Positions 32,294 through 40,897 are shown, counted from the first letter of the stretch. The stretch: DNA of 64,000 bases from 2-12-FULL-60-19 sp041483675 (GCA_041483675.1 JBGPGE010000011.1:1-64000), one strand, 5' to 3'. Translations and numbers: made by a program. The notes: a model not told the origin generated them from the sequence alone.

Positions 32294-32536
32294 CTAGTGC
32301 CGCTTGTCGCGTGGTGGGTATGGATCATTGCCTGGGGGAACGGTGTCGGAGTCACGCCAGCGACCATGACGGTCCTGAATCCTGACTTCGCCTCCGCCGA
32401 GATTGCTGACAATCTCTTTGGCCCGTTCCTCAGCTTTCCCCTGGGTCGGATGCAGACTGCTGGCTCTTTCAGCGCCAGGCTTCTGCACAGACCAGCCCTC
32501 GGGATGCCGTGTAACGTAGCGATCGTTTTTTCCCAT
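32294..32536 (-). CDS. DUF2188 domain-containing small protein
   Basis: An 80-residue protein of DUF2188 type: RYVTRHPEGWSVQKPGAERASS, then TQGKAEERAKEIVSNLGGGEVRIQDRHGRWRDSDTVPPGNDPYPP. The family is small, widespread and of unknown function. AGGAGGTGATCTT directly precedes the ATG at 32536, a strong ribosome-binding site. It begins 34 bp after the protease gene on the same strand, so it may be a third member of that operon. Confidence 0.8.
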   Translation of the reverse strand: MGKNDRYVTRHPEGWSVQKPGAERASSLHPTQGKAEERAKEIVSNLGGGEVRIQDRHGRWRDSDTVPPGNDPYPPRDKRH

Positions 32537-32570
32537 AAGATCACCTCCTTTCTTGTTGAGTGTGAAAAAT

Positions 32571-34904
32571 TCATTCCGACAGTCTGCCGCGAACACGCGC
32601 GGTGGCACGCACCGCGAGGTTCTCTGCCTGAAAGCGGTTTAGGACGACGCGGGCCATTTCGTCGTACACAGGGGCGGTTTTCATCGGGTCGGAAATTGTC
32701 AGGACGAGTGAAAATGGCTGAGACTTAAAAGTCTCTTCTCCATGTCGTCTCAGAAGCCGGAGCATCAATCGCCAGCGATCGCCGCGTTCGCCGTTTTCAC
32801 CGAGGTTGCCGTAATAGGTGCGGACCGGTGCCCATTTCCGGAGCTTTTCCACCTGATAGGATTCGTAAAGCAGGCCCGGATTCTTGTGTTCGGGCGGCAC
32901 GAGACCGAAAAATTTGGTTGCTGAGATTCCGGCTTTTGATGTCTGCTGGCGGTAAACACCGAAATGCGCATCGATGTGAGTTTCGCAGTATTCGGTTCCC
33001 CATCGTGCACCGCGCGCCGGTGCGAACGCCACGGTCATCCAGATTTCGCCGAAATAGCGGCCATTGCGGGAAAGCGACGGCGGATAAGGGAATTCGTTCC
33101 ACTCAAGATAGTAACCCGGCCGGAGAGTATCAGTAAAAACAAGTGTCGAGCTGTAGGGGGTACATTCCAGGCAATAGGGAACCGTCGCCGGCAAGCCAAA
33201 GCCGAAAAAATTTTCATCGCCGTCCGGAACGCGGCCACCAGTACGGGGGTCGCGTGCGTGATGAGTCAGAAGCGCCCGAGCAAGAACGGGTGCCGGCGTA
33301 GGTGTTATCTGATGATAAATCTGCGCGAGTGTGCGCGACACAAGAGGAGCAGCGAAGCTCGTGCCGAGATTTTCCACAGAGCCCGCGCTGTTCAGTGACC
33401 GAATTCCGTTAATGTCAGTCGCATCCGTGGAGCATGATCCACCGTAGTGTACAAGATCTGGCTTGATAATATGGTTCGGACCGGCGCCGTGGCGCGAGAA
33501 AGCCGATGGGTGATGCTGCCTGGGACCATTCCGTTGATAACCGATATGGGAAATTGCTCCGACTGTGATTCCAAGAACGCTATCCGCGGGCGCCGTGATG
33601 CGTCCAGCGGCAAGCTGCTGTTGCGTACGTGGATAGTCGAGGAGTGGTGGCGTGACGTAATTTCCCGCACTGATAACAAACGAAACCTGGTACTTTTCCT
33701 GTAAGTCGTCGAGTTGTTCGGCAAAGGACGAAAACTCGTCGAGTGAGCAGACGACGTCGAGCCCGAGGGAGAGATTCCAGACCTTGTACTTGTTCGCATG
33801 TTCCTTAAGAGCGATTTCCAGAGAGATCAGGAATTCCTGTTCGGATAGCGTGTCCGTCTCTCCTTCGTTAGGATCTTCGTTTGGAACGACCTGAAGATCA
33901 AAAACACCGCAGGGACTTTCATCAAGTCCTGGAATGCTCGGATTAAAGTCATGCCCCCAGCAGATCAGGCCGGCGACAAACGTGCCATGAGCAGTATTCC
34001 GGTATTGGGAAGCAACGCGGGACTGACGGCCAAAAACCCAGCCCTCAAGCGGTGGAATCTGGTCCGATATGCCGCTATCCACAACGACAACAACCGGAAC
34101 ATCGCCGGTGACTTCCTGGCGTGTGAGAAGTTGCGGTAGCCGCCTGGGATTGAAATTCTGCGCACGGATCACGCGTATAAGCGGCATTTGCGAGATGGAC
34201 CGCACACCGACTACGCGCGAAAGAACGTCAACGTCTTCGACAGAGTGGCACTCCGCCGCGTAAGTGAAGCTTCCTGGCGAATATCCGTCTTGGCTGAGTG
34301 GTATGTTTCGACGGTGGCACGTCTCCGAAAAATCCTCGACGAGTTTGGGTTGATCCTTCTCGGTCCCGAAATTGAAAAGCCGGATACGGGTCATAAAACC
34401 GCCACGTTTTCGTGGACTGCGGCGAAGAACCTCGTTCGGTTCCAGGTTCCCTCGCCGAAACGCCGGCGTAACCGGTTCGATAGCTTCAACACACGAAAGC
34501 TCCTTGATGATACGTTCAGTTTTGACGGTGTTGATAATTGTGGTAAGGCGATCGAGGCCTTCAGGGGTTGCTTTTAAAAAGACTTCTCCGAGACGTCCCG
34601 CGCCGATAATCGGGCAAGAGCTTTCTGAAAAGAGTTGCTCGGGACGATGGCTCTTGGCAACGGCCTTGGATACCAGTTTTACACGGATCGGGGCGGCACC
34701 CGTCCGGCCCACCTGAGGGACAATTACGTGACGGATAGCAGAGACCTGATTTGAAAGGCTCTTGCGGTAGTTATCGTCAACGGTCCGAAATGGTTTGGGC
34801 GGTGCACCACCCGCTTTGATTTTTCTCTCGGTCCCTTGTTTTGGCATCACGAGCTTTATTGGCAGCCGCTCTGACCGCGATGTTGTACTATCCTGATCAG
34901 CCAT
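32571..34904 (-). CDS. ietS: IetS-like subtilisin-family (S8) serine protease
   Basis: A 777-residue protein with a long N-terminal part (about 265 residues, no signal peptide) and an S8 domain carrying the whole triad: Asp276 (VVVVDSGI), His306 (NTAHGTFVAG) and Ser516 (LGTSFAAP), plus the oxyanion Asn415 (ISAGN). The last 200 residues form an extra domain. It overlaps the AAA-ATPase gene by eight bases. The pair matches IetA-IetS, first described from Agrobacterium plasmid pTiC58 as a serine-protease/ATPase stability (toxin-antitoxin-like) system and later listed among phage-defence genes. Here the protease would be the effector. GC is lower than the surroundings. Confidence 0.82.
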   Translation of the reverse strand: MADQDSTTSRSERLPIKLVMPKQGTERKIKAGGAPPKPFRTVDDNYRKSLSNQVSAIRHVIVPQVGRTGAAPIRVKLVSKAVAKSHRPEQLFSESSCPIIGAGRLGEVFLKATPEGLDRLTTIINTVKTERIIKELSCVEAIEPVTPAFRRGNLEPNEVLRRSPRKRGGFMTRIRLFNFGTEKDQPKLVEDFSETCHRRNIPLSQDGYSPGSFTYAAECHSVEDVDVLSRVVGVRSISQMPLIRVIRAQNFNPRRLPQLLTRQEVTGDVPVVVVVDSGISDQIPPLEGWVFGRQSRVASQYRNTAHGTFVAGLICWGHDFNPSIPGLDESPCGVFDLQVVPNEDPNEGETDTLSEQEFLISLEIALKEHANKYKVWNLSLGLDVVCSLDEFSSFAEQLDDLQEKYQVSFVISAGNYVTPPLLDYPRTQQQLAAGRITAPADSVLGITVGAISHIGYQRNGPRQHHPSAFSRHGAGPNHIIKPDLVHYGGSCSTDATDINGIRSLNSAGSVENLGTSFAAPLVSRTLAQIYHQITPTPAPVLARALLTHHARDPRTGGRVPDGDENFFGFGLPATVPYCLECTPYSSTLVFTDTLRPGYYLEWNEFPYPPSLSRNGRYFGEIWMTVAFAPARGARWGTEYCETHIDAHFGVYRQQTSKAGISATKFFGLVPPEHKNPGLLYESYQVEKLRKWAPVRTYYGNLGENGERGDRWRLMLRLLRRHGEETFKSQPFSLVLTISDPMKTAPVYDEMARVVLNRFQAENLAVRATARVRGRLSE

Positions 34905-36084
34905 TATGGTCGGCCTCCTTCACCCATCTGTACGCTGAGGCTTTCGAGACCCCCAACAGGTTTCCGAGCGCGGCAAAGCTGTATAGTCTCGCGTTGCGCT
35001 TGTTAAGAGCCGCGGCGATCGCAGGAGAATCCTTTCCTTTGAATGTCGCAACGAACCGGCGGTTCTCTCCTTCTCCGATCGCAAGGTTCTGAAGAATCTG
35101 AAAGGCGTCATTCAATTTAGGAGCGTGTTTCGTTGTGATATTCCGCCGGCGAAGGCGCACGCAGACTTCTTGAATATCGGATCCGGAAAATCCCTCGGAG
35201 ATATCGACCAGAAGCTCCAGCTCGCGCGCGGTTACTTTGAATGGCTGAATGAACTCAGCCCACATTTCGTGTCGCAGCTCCGGTGGGGGAAAGTCCAGGG
35301 CTATGCGGTAGCTGAAGCGGCGCCAAACGGCAGTATCCAGCAGATCGCTGTGGTTTGTGGCAGCGATTACGATCGAGTGTCTTCCGAGAGTATCCAGATT
35401 CTGGATAAAACTGTTCACGACCCGCTTCAGCTCTCCCATTTCCTGGGTGTCGCCGCGAAGCTTTGCGATCGCATCGAACTCATCGAGGAAGAGCACGCAC
35501 GGGGTCTTCGCCGCAAAATCGAAAATGGCACGGATGTTCTTTGATGTGTTTCCGAGAAATGAAGAAATCAGTCCATCGAGTCGCGCCACATATAGCGGAA
35601 GCCCTAACTCCTGCGCGATGAAACGCGCGAGTCTACTCTTCCCGGTACCCGGCGGCCCGTACATAAGAAAACTGAGTGAGGCCGCCATATTAGCTGTATC
35701 GATTTGTTCATAGCTCTTCGCGACGCTCAAAAACTCGTTGACGGTGTCCCACTGCTCCTGTGAAAGTACAACACGCGGCTCATGAATCGCGTTTAGATTT
35801 ACGTGCTCGATGAGCGCGAAGCGGCTATCAGCATCGACGGGGAGAGCCTTTTCAAACGCAGCTTTTGTCGGGTGAAGCTGGTGGTCGGTTTCTTCGAGCA
35901 TCTTACGCAGCCTCGCCGCAGAAGTTTTATCCCCTTCTTTTTCAAGGTTGTCTGCAAGGAAAGCGGTGTAGTTGCGTACTTTGTCGATATCGAGACGAAG
36001 AGCGCCATTTACGATACGAAATAGCTCATTTAAGAAACGATCAGCCTCTTTCATAAGACGATACTGGCATTTTGTGAGACGCAT
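34897..36084 (-). CDS. ietA: IetA-like AAA+ ATPase
   Basis: A 395-residue AAA+ ATPase. A helical N-terminal domain (1-135), then Walker A GPPGTGKS (143-150), Walker B VLFLDEFDAI (197-206), sensor-1 Asn244 (AATNHSD) and arginine pair WRRF (about 254-257). At the C-terminus, FAALGNLLGVSKASAYRWVK looks like a helix-turn-helix, so it may also bind DNA and regulate the pair. It lies upstream of and overlaps the S8 protease gene, as in IetA-IetS, where the ATPase restrains the protease. The ATG at 36084 has no ribosome-binding site; ATG 36054 is an alternative. Confidence 0.82.
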   Translation of the reverse strand: MRLTKCQYRLMKEADRFLNELFRIVNGALRLDIDKVRNYTAFLADNLEKEGDKTSAARLRKMLEETDHQLHPTKAAFEKALPVDADSRFALIEHVNLNAIHEPRVVLSQEQWDTVNEFLSVAKSYEQIDTANMAASLSFLMYGPPGTGKSRLARFIAQELGLPLYVARLDGLISSFLGNTSKNIRAIFDFAAKTPCVLFLDEFDAIAKLRGDTQEMGELKRVVNSFIQNLDTLGRHSIVIAATNHSDLLDTAVWRRFSYRIALDFPPPELRHEMWAEFIQPFKVTARELELLVDISEGFSGSDIQEVCVRLRRRNITTKHAPKLNDAFQILQNLAIGEGENRRFVATFKGKDSPAIAAALNKRNARLYSFAALGNLLGVSKASAYRWVKEADHNG

Positions 36085-36293
36085 GTCAAGCCCGTCTGGG
36101 TGCGCCCTGCTAGGTCAGTCAAATAAGTAATCTGGGAATGAGAACCTGATTTGAGAGCCCAACGAGTGACGCGCATCAGGGGACGCGCTTGACCACAAGT
36201 TGAACTTCCGGTAGGTGATTTTACAATACGTCGCGTTCGCGCCCAATAGAATAAAAGGAGAATAGTATGAAATGATTTTCGACCGTTCTCGGA

Positions 36294-36710
36294 GTGGCCG
36301 TGGCATTAGCCATTGCATGGTGGATCGGCTCCGCGCAGAGTCAGGAGAAGCAAGCCAAAAACAAACCTGCGACCTTCGTCTCCGCAGACGAGGCGAAATA
36401 TAAGGAAGTGGTTCCGGGAGTCACCAGGGCGGTGCTTTGGAGAAATCCGGACAAAGCCGCGTACGGCGCGTTTACAAAGTTCAAACCGGGAATGGATGCC
36501 GGGATGCACACGCACACGAACGATCTCTGGCTTGTCGTTGTCAAAGGCGCTTATCTTTACAAGGATAGCGCCGGCGAGAAGCGAGTAGGCCCGGGCAGCT
36601 TCATCCGAATTCCCGGCAAAGCGAAGCACTGGAGCGGGGGTGACGCGAAAGAAGGCGCGCTCTTCTACGAAGAATCGTCCGGCAAGTTCGACCTGGTCCC
36701 GGCAAAGTAG
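36294..36710 (+). CDS. Exported cupin protein with a nonsense codon in its signal peptide
   Basis: A cupin of about 138 residues from this start: beta-strand core YGAFTKFKPGMDAGMHTHTNDLWLVVVKGAYLYKD with metal-binding GMHTHTN (His-x-His), later GSFIRIPGKAKHWSGG. The true start seems to be ATG 36267, which has AAAGGAG at the right distance, but codon 3 is TGA (36273-36275). The codons after it continue in frame as FSTVLGVAVALAIAWW, completing a signal peptide that ends at SAQS. The gene is therefore either inactivated, read from the GTG at 36294 with a shortened signal, or affected by a sequence error (CGA or TGG to TGA). Confidence 0.75.
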   Translation: MAVALAIAWWIGSAQSQEKQAKNKPATFVSADEAKYKEVVPGVTRAVLWRNPDKAAYGAFTKFKPGMDAGMHTHTNDLWLVVVKGAYLYKDSAGEKRVGPGSFIRIPGKAKHWSGGDAKEGALFYEESSGKFDLVPAK

Positions 36711-36731
36711 CGCCACGGTCGAGCATCAGCA

Positions 36732-37841
36732 TCAATAGACGATCACGCTTCTGATCGACTCCCCCGCCAGCATCAAGTCGAACGCGTCGTTTATTTTCTC
36801 AAGCGGCATCGTGTGCGTGATGAGATCGTCGATGTTGATCTTTTTTTCCATGTACCAATCGACGATCTTCGGGACATCGGACCGCCCCTTCGCGCCGCCG
36901 AAGGCCGTGCCTTTCCAGACGCGGCCGGTGATGAGCTGAAACGGCCGCGTCCTGATTTCTTTTCCCGCGCCGGCGACGCCGATGATCACCGACACGCCCC
37001 AGCCGCGGTGGCAGCACTCCAATGCCTGGCGCATCACGTCCACGTTGCCGATGCACTCGAAGCTGTAGTCGGCCCCGCCGTCGGTCAGATCGATTAAATA
37101 TGCGACCAGGTCGCCTTTGACATCCTTCGGGTTGACGAAGTGTGTCAAGCCGAACTTACGCGCGAGGGCATCGCGCTTGGGATTCAAGTCCACGCCGACA
37201 ATCATGTTCGCGCCCGCCATGCGCGCCCCTTGGACGACGTTTAAGCCGATGCCGCCGAGGCCGAACACAACGACGTTCGCCCCAACCTCTACTTTCGCCG
37301 TGTTCAACACCGCGCCGATTCCCGTCGTGACGCCGCAGCCGATGGTGCAGACCTTGTTGAACGGCGCGTCGTTGCGGATCTTGGCCACGGCGATCTCCGG
37401 CAGCACTGTGTAGTTGGCGAAGGTCGAGCAGCCCATGTAGTGGTGGATTTTCTCGCCACCGACCGAAAACCTACTTGTCCCGTCCAGCATCACGCCCTTT
37501 CCCTGCGTCGCGCGGATCGCATTGCAGAGATTGGTCTTGCCCGACAGGCAGGCCTTGCACCTGCCACACTCCGGAATGTAGAGCGGAATCACATGATCGC
37601 CCTTCGCCACCGAGGTCACACCGCGCCCGACCTCGACGACGATCCCCGCCCCTTCATGGCCGAAAATCACCGGAAAGAGTCCCTCCGGGTCGTTACCCGA
37701 GCGCGTATGCTCGTCCGTGTGGCAAACCCCCGTCGCCTTGATCTCGACCATCACCTCGCCCTCTTTCGGTCCTTGCAATTGCACGGTCTCGATCTTCAGC
37801 GGCTTTCCCGGTTCGAACGCCACGGCGGCTTTTACGTTCAT
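36732..37841 (-). CDS. frmA: Class III (S-(hydroxymethyl)glutathione-type) zinc alcohol dehydrogenase
   Basis: A 369-residue medium-chain dehydrogenase. Catalytic zinc ligands Cys40 (GVCHTDE) and His62 (GHEGAG). Structural zinc ligands Cys92, Cys95, Cys98, Cys106. NAD-binding GLGGIG with Asp (VDLN). Length and the ECGRCKACLSGKTNLC motif fit the FrmA/AdhC group, which oxidises S-hydroxymethylglutathione in formaldehyde detoxification and other alcohols. Start at 37841, where AAAGGA is upstream. A general NAD-dependent alcohol dehydrogenase is an alternative, since no S-formylglutathione hydrolase is nearby. Confidence 0.85.
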   Translation of the reverse strand: MNVKAAVAFEPGKPLKIETVQLQGPKEGEVMVEIKATGVCHTDEHTRSGNDPEGLFPVIFGHEGAGIVVEVGRGVTSVAKGDHVIPLYIPECGRCKACLSGKTNLCNAIRATQGKGVMLDGTSRFSVGGEKIHHYMGCSTFANYTVLPEIAVAKIRNDAPFNKVCTIGCGVTTGIGAVLNTAKVEVGANVVVFGLGGIGLNVVQGARMAGANMIVGVDLNPKRDALARKFGLTHFVNPKDVKGDLVAYLIDLTDGGADYSFECIGNVDVMRQALECCHRGWGVSVIIGVAGAGKEIRTRPFQLITGRVWKGTAFGGAKGRSDVPKIVDWYMEKKINIDDLITHTMPLEKINDAFDLMLAGESIRSVIVY

Positions 37842-37994
37842 GGTTCTATCCTTTCTGTCGGACTGCAGGCCCTTCTTATTCGATAAACCGCAGGCCTTCA
37901 ACAAGAGCTAGCGCGGGATTTCCAGGCTTCGTTGACTGCCGACTCGCGCCTGTCTCAAGGCTACACAAGTATGGCGGAGGGGCGTTTTTGTCCG

Positions 37995-38023
37995 TTGACA
38001 CCCGTATATTGTAGCCATATACT
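37995..38023 (+). promoter_or_regulatory. BrnTA promoter with overlapping operator
   Basis: TTGACA (37995-38000), a 17-base spacer, TATACT (38018-38023): near-consensus sigma-70. A dyad GTATAT-N7-ATATAC (38004-38022) covers the spacer and -10, the right place for repression by BrnA. Transcription would start about 38030, at the brnT GTG itself. Confidence 0.7.
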
Positions 38024-38029
38024 CATTTC

Positions 38030-38326
38030 GTGTCGGAACTCTTAAAGGGCGTTCGGGGATTCGAGTGGGACGAAGGAAACTCCGGCAAGAACGAGCCAAA
38101 GCACGGGGTCACCGATCGTGAGGCAGAGGAGATATTTTTCAACGACTCGTTAATCATAGGCCGCAGCCCGAAGGGGCAGCCGGAAGTACGTTATGCAGCG
38201 CTGGGACAAACGTATGGCAGCCGTCTCCTCGCGGTGGTTTTTACAATCCGATCTAAGCGGATTCGCGTCATAAGCGCCAGGCCTATGAGCAGGAAGGAGC
38301 GAAAGCTGTATGAAGAAGAAAGCTAA
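38030..38326 (+). CDS. brnT: BrnT-family toxin
   Basis: A 98-residue BrnT ribonuclease toxin (RelE-like fold, cuts RNA and stops growth). Signature: FEWDEGNSGKNEPKHGVTDREAEEIFF, then the RYAALGQTYGSRLLAVVFTIRSKRIRVISARPMSRKERKLYEE end with catalytic-type Arg and His residues. It starts at GTG 38030, where the mapped promoter predicts the transcript 5' end, so the mRNA may be leaderless. It overlaps brnA by 17 bp. Confidence 0.85.
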   Translation: MSELLKGVRGFEWDEGNSGKNEPKHGVTDREAEEIFFNDSLIIGRSPKGQPEVRYAALGQTYGSRLLAVVFTIRSKRIRVISARPMSRKERKLYEEES

Positions 38327-38597
38327 GCAGGCGGCGAAATACAATAGAGAGGCGGCCGAGCGAGAGTTCTGGAGCACGCACGACACCACGGATTATTTCG
38401 ACTTCTCGAAGCAGAGCCGCGTCGAGATCGAGTTCGACCCAGGGGTCGAGGCTCCGGTTAAGTCCATCTCTCTTCGTTTGCCACGCGAGATGCTCAACGA
38501 GCTCAAGGTGCTCGCCAACAAGAAAGACATTCCCTACCAGTCGCTGATCAAGGTCTACCTCGCCGACAAGATCAAGCAGGAGCGAAAGGCGGGATGA
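38310..38597 (+). CDS. brnA: BrnA-family antitoxin
   Basis: A 95-residue BrnA/CopG-type antitoxin. The N-terminal half (EREFWSTHDTTDYFDF, VEIEFDPG) matches the toxin-binding part of BrnA, and the C-terminal VKSISLRLPREMLNELKVLANKKDIPYQSLIKVYLADKI is a ribbon-helix-helix DNA-binding domain. It neutralises BrnT and represses the operon. The gene overlaps brnT and is last in the operon. Confidence 0.87.
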   Translation: MKKKAKQAAKYNREAAEREFWSTHDTTDYFDFSKQSRVEIEFDPGVEAPVKSISLRLPREMLNELKVLANKKDIPYQSLIKVYLADKIKQERKAG

Positions 38598-38613
38598 ACC
38601 GATAGTCGGAAAT

Positions 38614-38649
38614 CACGTCGGGGGTCACGTCGGGGGTCACGTCGGGGGT
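38614..38649 (+). repeat. Three tandem 12-bp units
   Basis: CACGTCGGGGGT three times in a row without mismatches, just after the brnA stop codon (38597). Possibly replication slippage; no known function. Confidence 0.8.
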
Positions 38650-38814
38650 CGGGCCTGAAGATTGACTGATTTACAGATGAGGCTTTTCCAGCGGCCTGAT
38701 GCCGCTTTCACTTCCCTGTTCCGCGCATGCAGCACGTCCATGATCTGGTTCCTTCCGGTTGTCGCCCGATGGCGATTAACATAGAATCGGCGCTCGGTCT
38801 TAGATTAATTCGAG

Positions 38815-40002
38815 ATGAAACGGCCCGCCGATCGCAATCCCGCTCTTCTCGTCGCCTCCGCCGGACTGCGCGCCGCGCTCTTTCCGATCCCGGTCATCAC
38901 TCTTTTCTGGAAAGACGAGATCGGGATGTCGCTGACGGACATCATGTGGCTGCAGGCGATCTTCGGCGCGACGGCAGTCATTTTCGAATTCCCTTCCGGC
39001 TACGTCGCCGACCGGCTGGGTTACCGCCGCTCGCTGCTCACCGGAGCGCTCTTTTGGTTTGCGGGGTGGATCGCCTACGCCCTGGGAACGACGTTCGGCG
39101 GCATGGTTTTCGCCGAGGTGTTGCTCGGCGTTGGGCTGGCCTTCATCTCGGGCGCCGACAGCGCGCTGCTTTTTGTCTCGCTGGAAGCGAGCGACAGCGT
39201 GGCGCGCTATGGCCGGTGGGAAGGACGGGTGCGCGCCGCGTCGCAGGCGAGCGAAGCAGTCTCTTCGGCTGTCGGCGGATGGCTCTACAGCATCGCGCCG
39301 CGTCTGCCGCTTTGGGCGCAAGCGCCGATCGCTGCGGCAAACCTTGGAGCCGTCGCGGCGATGCGCGAGGCAAGACCCACGGAAGCGGGAGAACGGATGA
39401 GCCACCTCGTCCGCGCCTGGCACATCGTGCGCCACGCCCTCGTGCGCCATGCGCGCCTGCGCACGGCGATGACGCTGTCGGTCGCGCTGGGGATATCCAC
39501 CTTTGTCGCCGTCTGGCTCATCCAACCGTGGATGCAGCAGCGGGGAATTCCGCCGGCGTGGTTCGGCCCTCTCTGGGCGCTGGCTCACCTCTGGCTGGCC
39601 GCCGCTTCTCTGTTTAGCGCGCGGGCCGCCCGCGCCTTCGGGCTTAAGCCCACGCTGCTCGCCTGCAGCGTTATCGCCGGTGTGAGTTACTTGGGCCTCG
39701 CCCTCGGCTCTTCGTCCCTGGCGCTCGTCTTTTATTTGGGTTTCATGACCGTGCGCGGGCTACAGGGGCCGCTGCTCGCGACCGTTCTGCAGGAGGCCAC
39801 TCCCTCGGAGGATCGGGCAAGCGTGCTTTCGCTGAACGCCCTTCTCTTCCGTCTGGCCGCCGTCGTCGTTCTCCCGCCGATCGGCGCGCTCGGCGACTAT
39901 TTCGGTCTTGAGATAACGCTAGGCTTGGCGGGCGTATTGTCTCTCATCGCCGCGTTGGCGGCGTGGGCCGCTTTTTCCCGCGCGTATGCGGATGCGGATT
40001 GA
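38815..40002 (+). CDS. MFS transporter
   Basis: A 395-residue inner-membrane MFS protein with about 12 transmembrane segments. Loop 2-3 has the motif GYVADRLGYRRSLLTG (GxxaDrxGrr). The first helix, LLVASAGLRAALFPIPVITLFW, follows a short charged N-terminus. The substrate cannot be told. The ATG at 38815 lacks a strong ribosome-binding site. It is unrelated in base composition to the flanking toxin-antitoxin genes and looks chromosomal. Confidence 0.85.
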   Translation: MKRPADRNPALLVASAGLRAALFPIPVITLFWKDEIGMSLTDIMWLQAIFGATAVIFEFPSGYVADRLGYRRSLLTGALFWFAGWIAYALGTTFGGMVFAEVLLGVGLAFISGADSALLFVSLEASDSVARYGRWEGRVRAASQASEAVSSAVGGWLYSIAPRLPLWAQAPIAAANLGAVAAMREARPTEAGERMSHLVRAWHIVRHALVRHARLRTAMTLSVALGISTFVAVWLIQPWMQQRGIPPAWFGPLWALAHLWLAAASLFSARAARAFGLKPTLLACSVIAGVSYLGLALGSSSLALVFYLGFMTVRGLQGPLLATVLQEATPSEDRASVLSLNALLFRLAAVVVLPPIGALGDYFGLEITLGLAGVLSLIAALAAWAAFSRAYADAD

Positions 40003-40305
40003 TCCACCCCACGTCTGGCTTCCGCGGACTGCGAAATGGTGCGCGCAAGGAGGAAATCGGGGGTTGGGAATAAGGGATGAGGGATTTGCCGGCTTGTCAC
40101 GTTTGCTCAATTGCGCAAATGCGCAACTATCGCCTGAGCGGCGAACGCGGTCACATCCACTTTTGGCTCAACAAACAAGGCGGAGTGTCGGCTTGCGAGC
40201 CGGGGGGCGTATTATCCGCCGGGGATCGACGCGGCTCTAAAATTACAAACGGCTTGCAACGTCATGCAGTTCGCTGTAATTTGTGAGACACTTCAGGAGG
40301 CGCGT
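40003..40305. other. 303-bp gap with palindromes before vapBC
   Basis: Contains a TTGCGCA-AA-TGCGCAA dyad (40111-40126), related to the palindrome at 4318-4343, and a TAAGGGATGAGGGATT word near 40071. It also carries the inverted repeat listed at 40240-40282. No gene. Confidence 0.5.
40240..40282. promoter_or_regulatory. Possible VapB operator
   Basis: AAATTACA (40240-40247) and TGTAATTT (40275-40282) are perfect 8-bp arms, 27 bases apart, 23 bp upstream of the vapB ATG. VapB proteins bind such spaced repeats to repress their operon. Function inferred. Confidence 0.4.
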
Positions 40306-40497
40306 ATGGCGAAGACACAGGTAACGGTCAGGTTGGACGAGGCGCAGTTGGCCCGTGCGAAGAAGGCCCTAGGCGCCGAAAGCGTGACGGAGACCATCGA
40401 GCAAGCGCTGGCTCTGGCGGCGGAAAAGGCCGCACACGACGCGATCTTCCGCAAATACGGCGGCGTCGGCAGGAAGGGTTCCTTTGCCGAACGGTAA
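40306..40497 (+). CDS. vapB: VapB-type antitoxin
   Basis: A 63-residue protein: KTQVTVRLDEAQLARAKKALGAESVTETIEQALALAAEK (ribbon-helix-helix DNA-binding part) followed by a short acidic/basic tail, as in VapB antitoxins of the type with an internal E-T-I-E-Q-A helix. AGGAGG lies before the ATG at 40306; the ATG at 40264 is too far upstream. It overlaps the PIN gene by 14 bp, the usual layout. Confidence 0.82.
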   Translation: MAKTQVTVRLDEAQLARAKKALGAESVTETIEQALALAAEKAAHDAIFRKYGGVGRKGSFAER

Positions 40498-40897
40498 TTT
40501 CGCCTTACTCGACGCCTCCGTCTACATCGAAAACTTTCGCACCGGCCGTTTTACCCTAAAACTCCTCCGCTCGCCTTGGATCGTTCGCTGCCCGGCGGTC
40601 GTGCTCCATGAGCTTCGGCGTGGGGCGCGGACGGAGTCGGAGCGCAGGTTCGTCGCCGAGCTGACGAGGAAAGTCAAAATCGTCACGCCGACGGAGCGTC
40701 ACTGGCTTGAATCCGCCGAGATCCTCGACCGCCTGCGACGGGTTAAGGGATACGAGCGTAAGAAATTACGGGAGTTGGCGTTCGATATTCTGATCGCGCT
40801 CTCCGCCAGGGATATCGGCGCGACGGTCATCACCTGCAATCGTGGAGACTTCGATGAGATCGGACAGCATGCGTCGTTTCGGGTTGCGTATTGGTAG
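40484..40897 (+). CDS. vapC: VapC-type PIN-domain toxin
   Basis: A 137-residue PIN-domain ribonuclease. The metal-binding acids are Asp in LLDASVYIE (about residue 9), Glu in LHELRRG (about 43) and Asp in FDILIALSARDIGATVITCNRGDFDEI (several near 99-125). It would cut tRNA or rRNA when free of VapB. The frame opens with TTG 40484, preceded by AGGAAGG; no ATG is usable. It partly overlaps the vapB end. Confidence 0.85.
   Translation: MPNGNFALLDASVYIENFRTGRFTLKLLRSPWIVRCPAVVLHELRRGARTESERRFVAELTRKVKIVTPTERHWLESAEILDRLRRVKGYERKKLRELAFDILIALSARDIGATVITCNRGDFDEIGQHASFRVAYW

Noticed and set aside
32279..32728. Plus-strand frame of 149 codons over the DUF2188 gene
   Set aside because: The minus-strand gene has a strong ribosome-binding site and a known domain. 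The plus frame has neither.
38614..38649. CRISPR array from the three 12-bp units
   Set aside because: The units are contiguous with no spacers and far too short.
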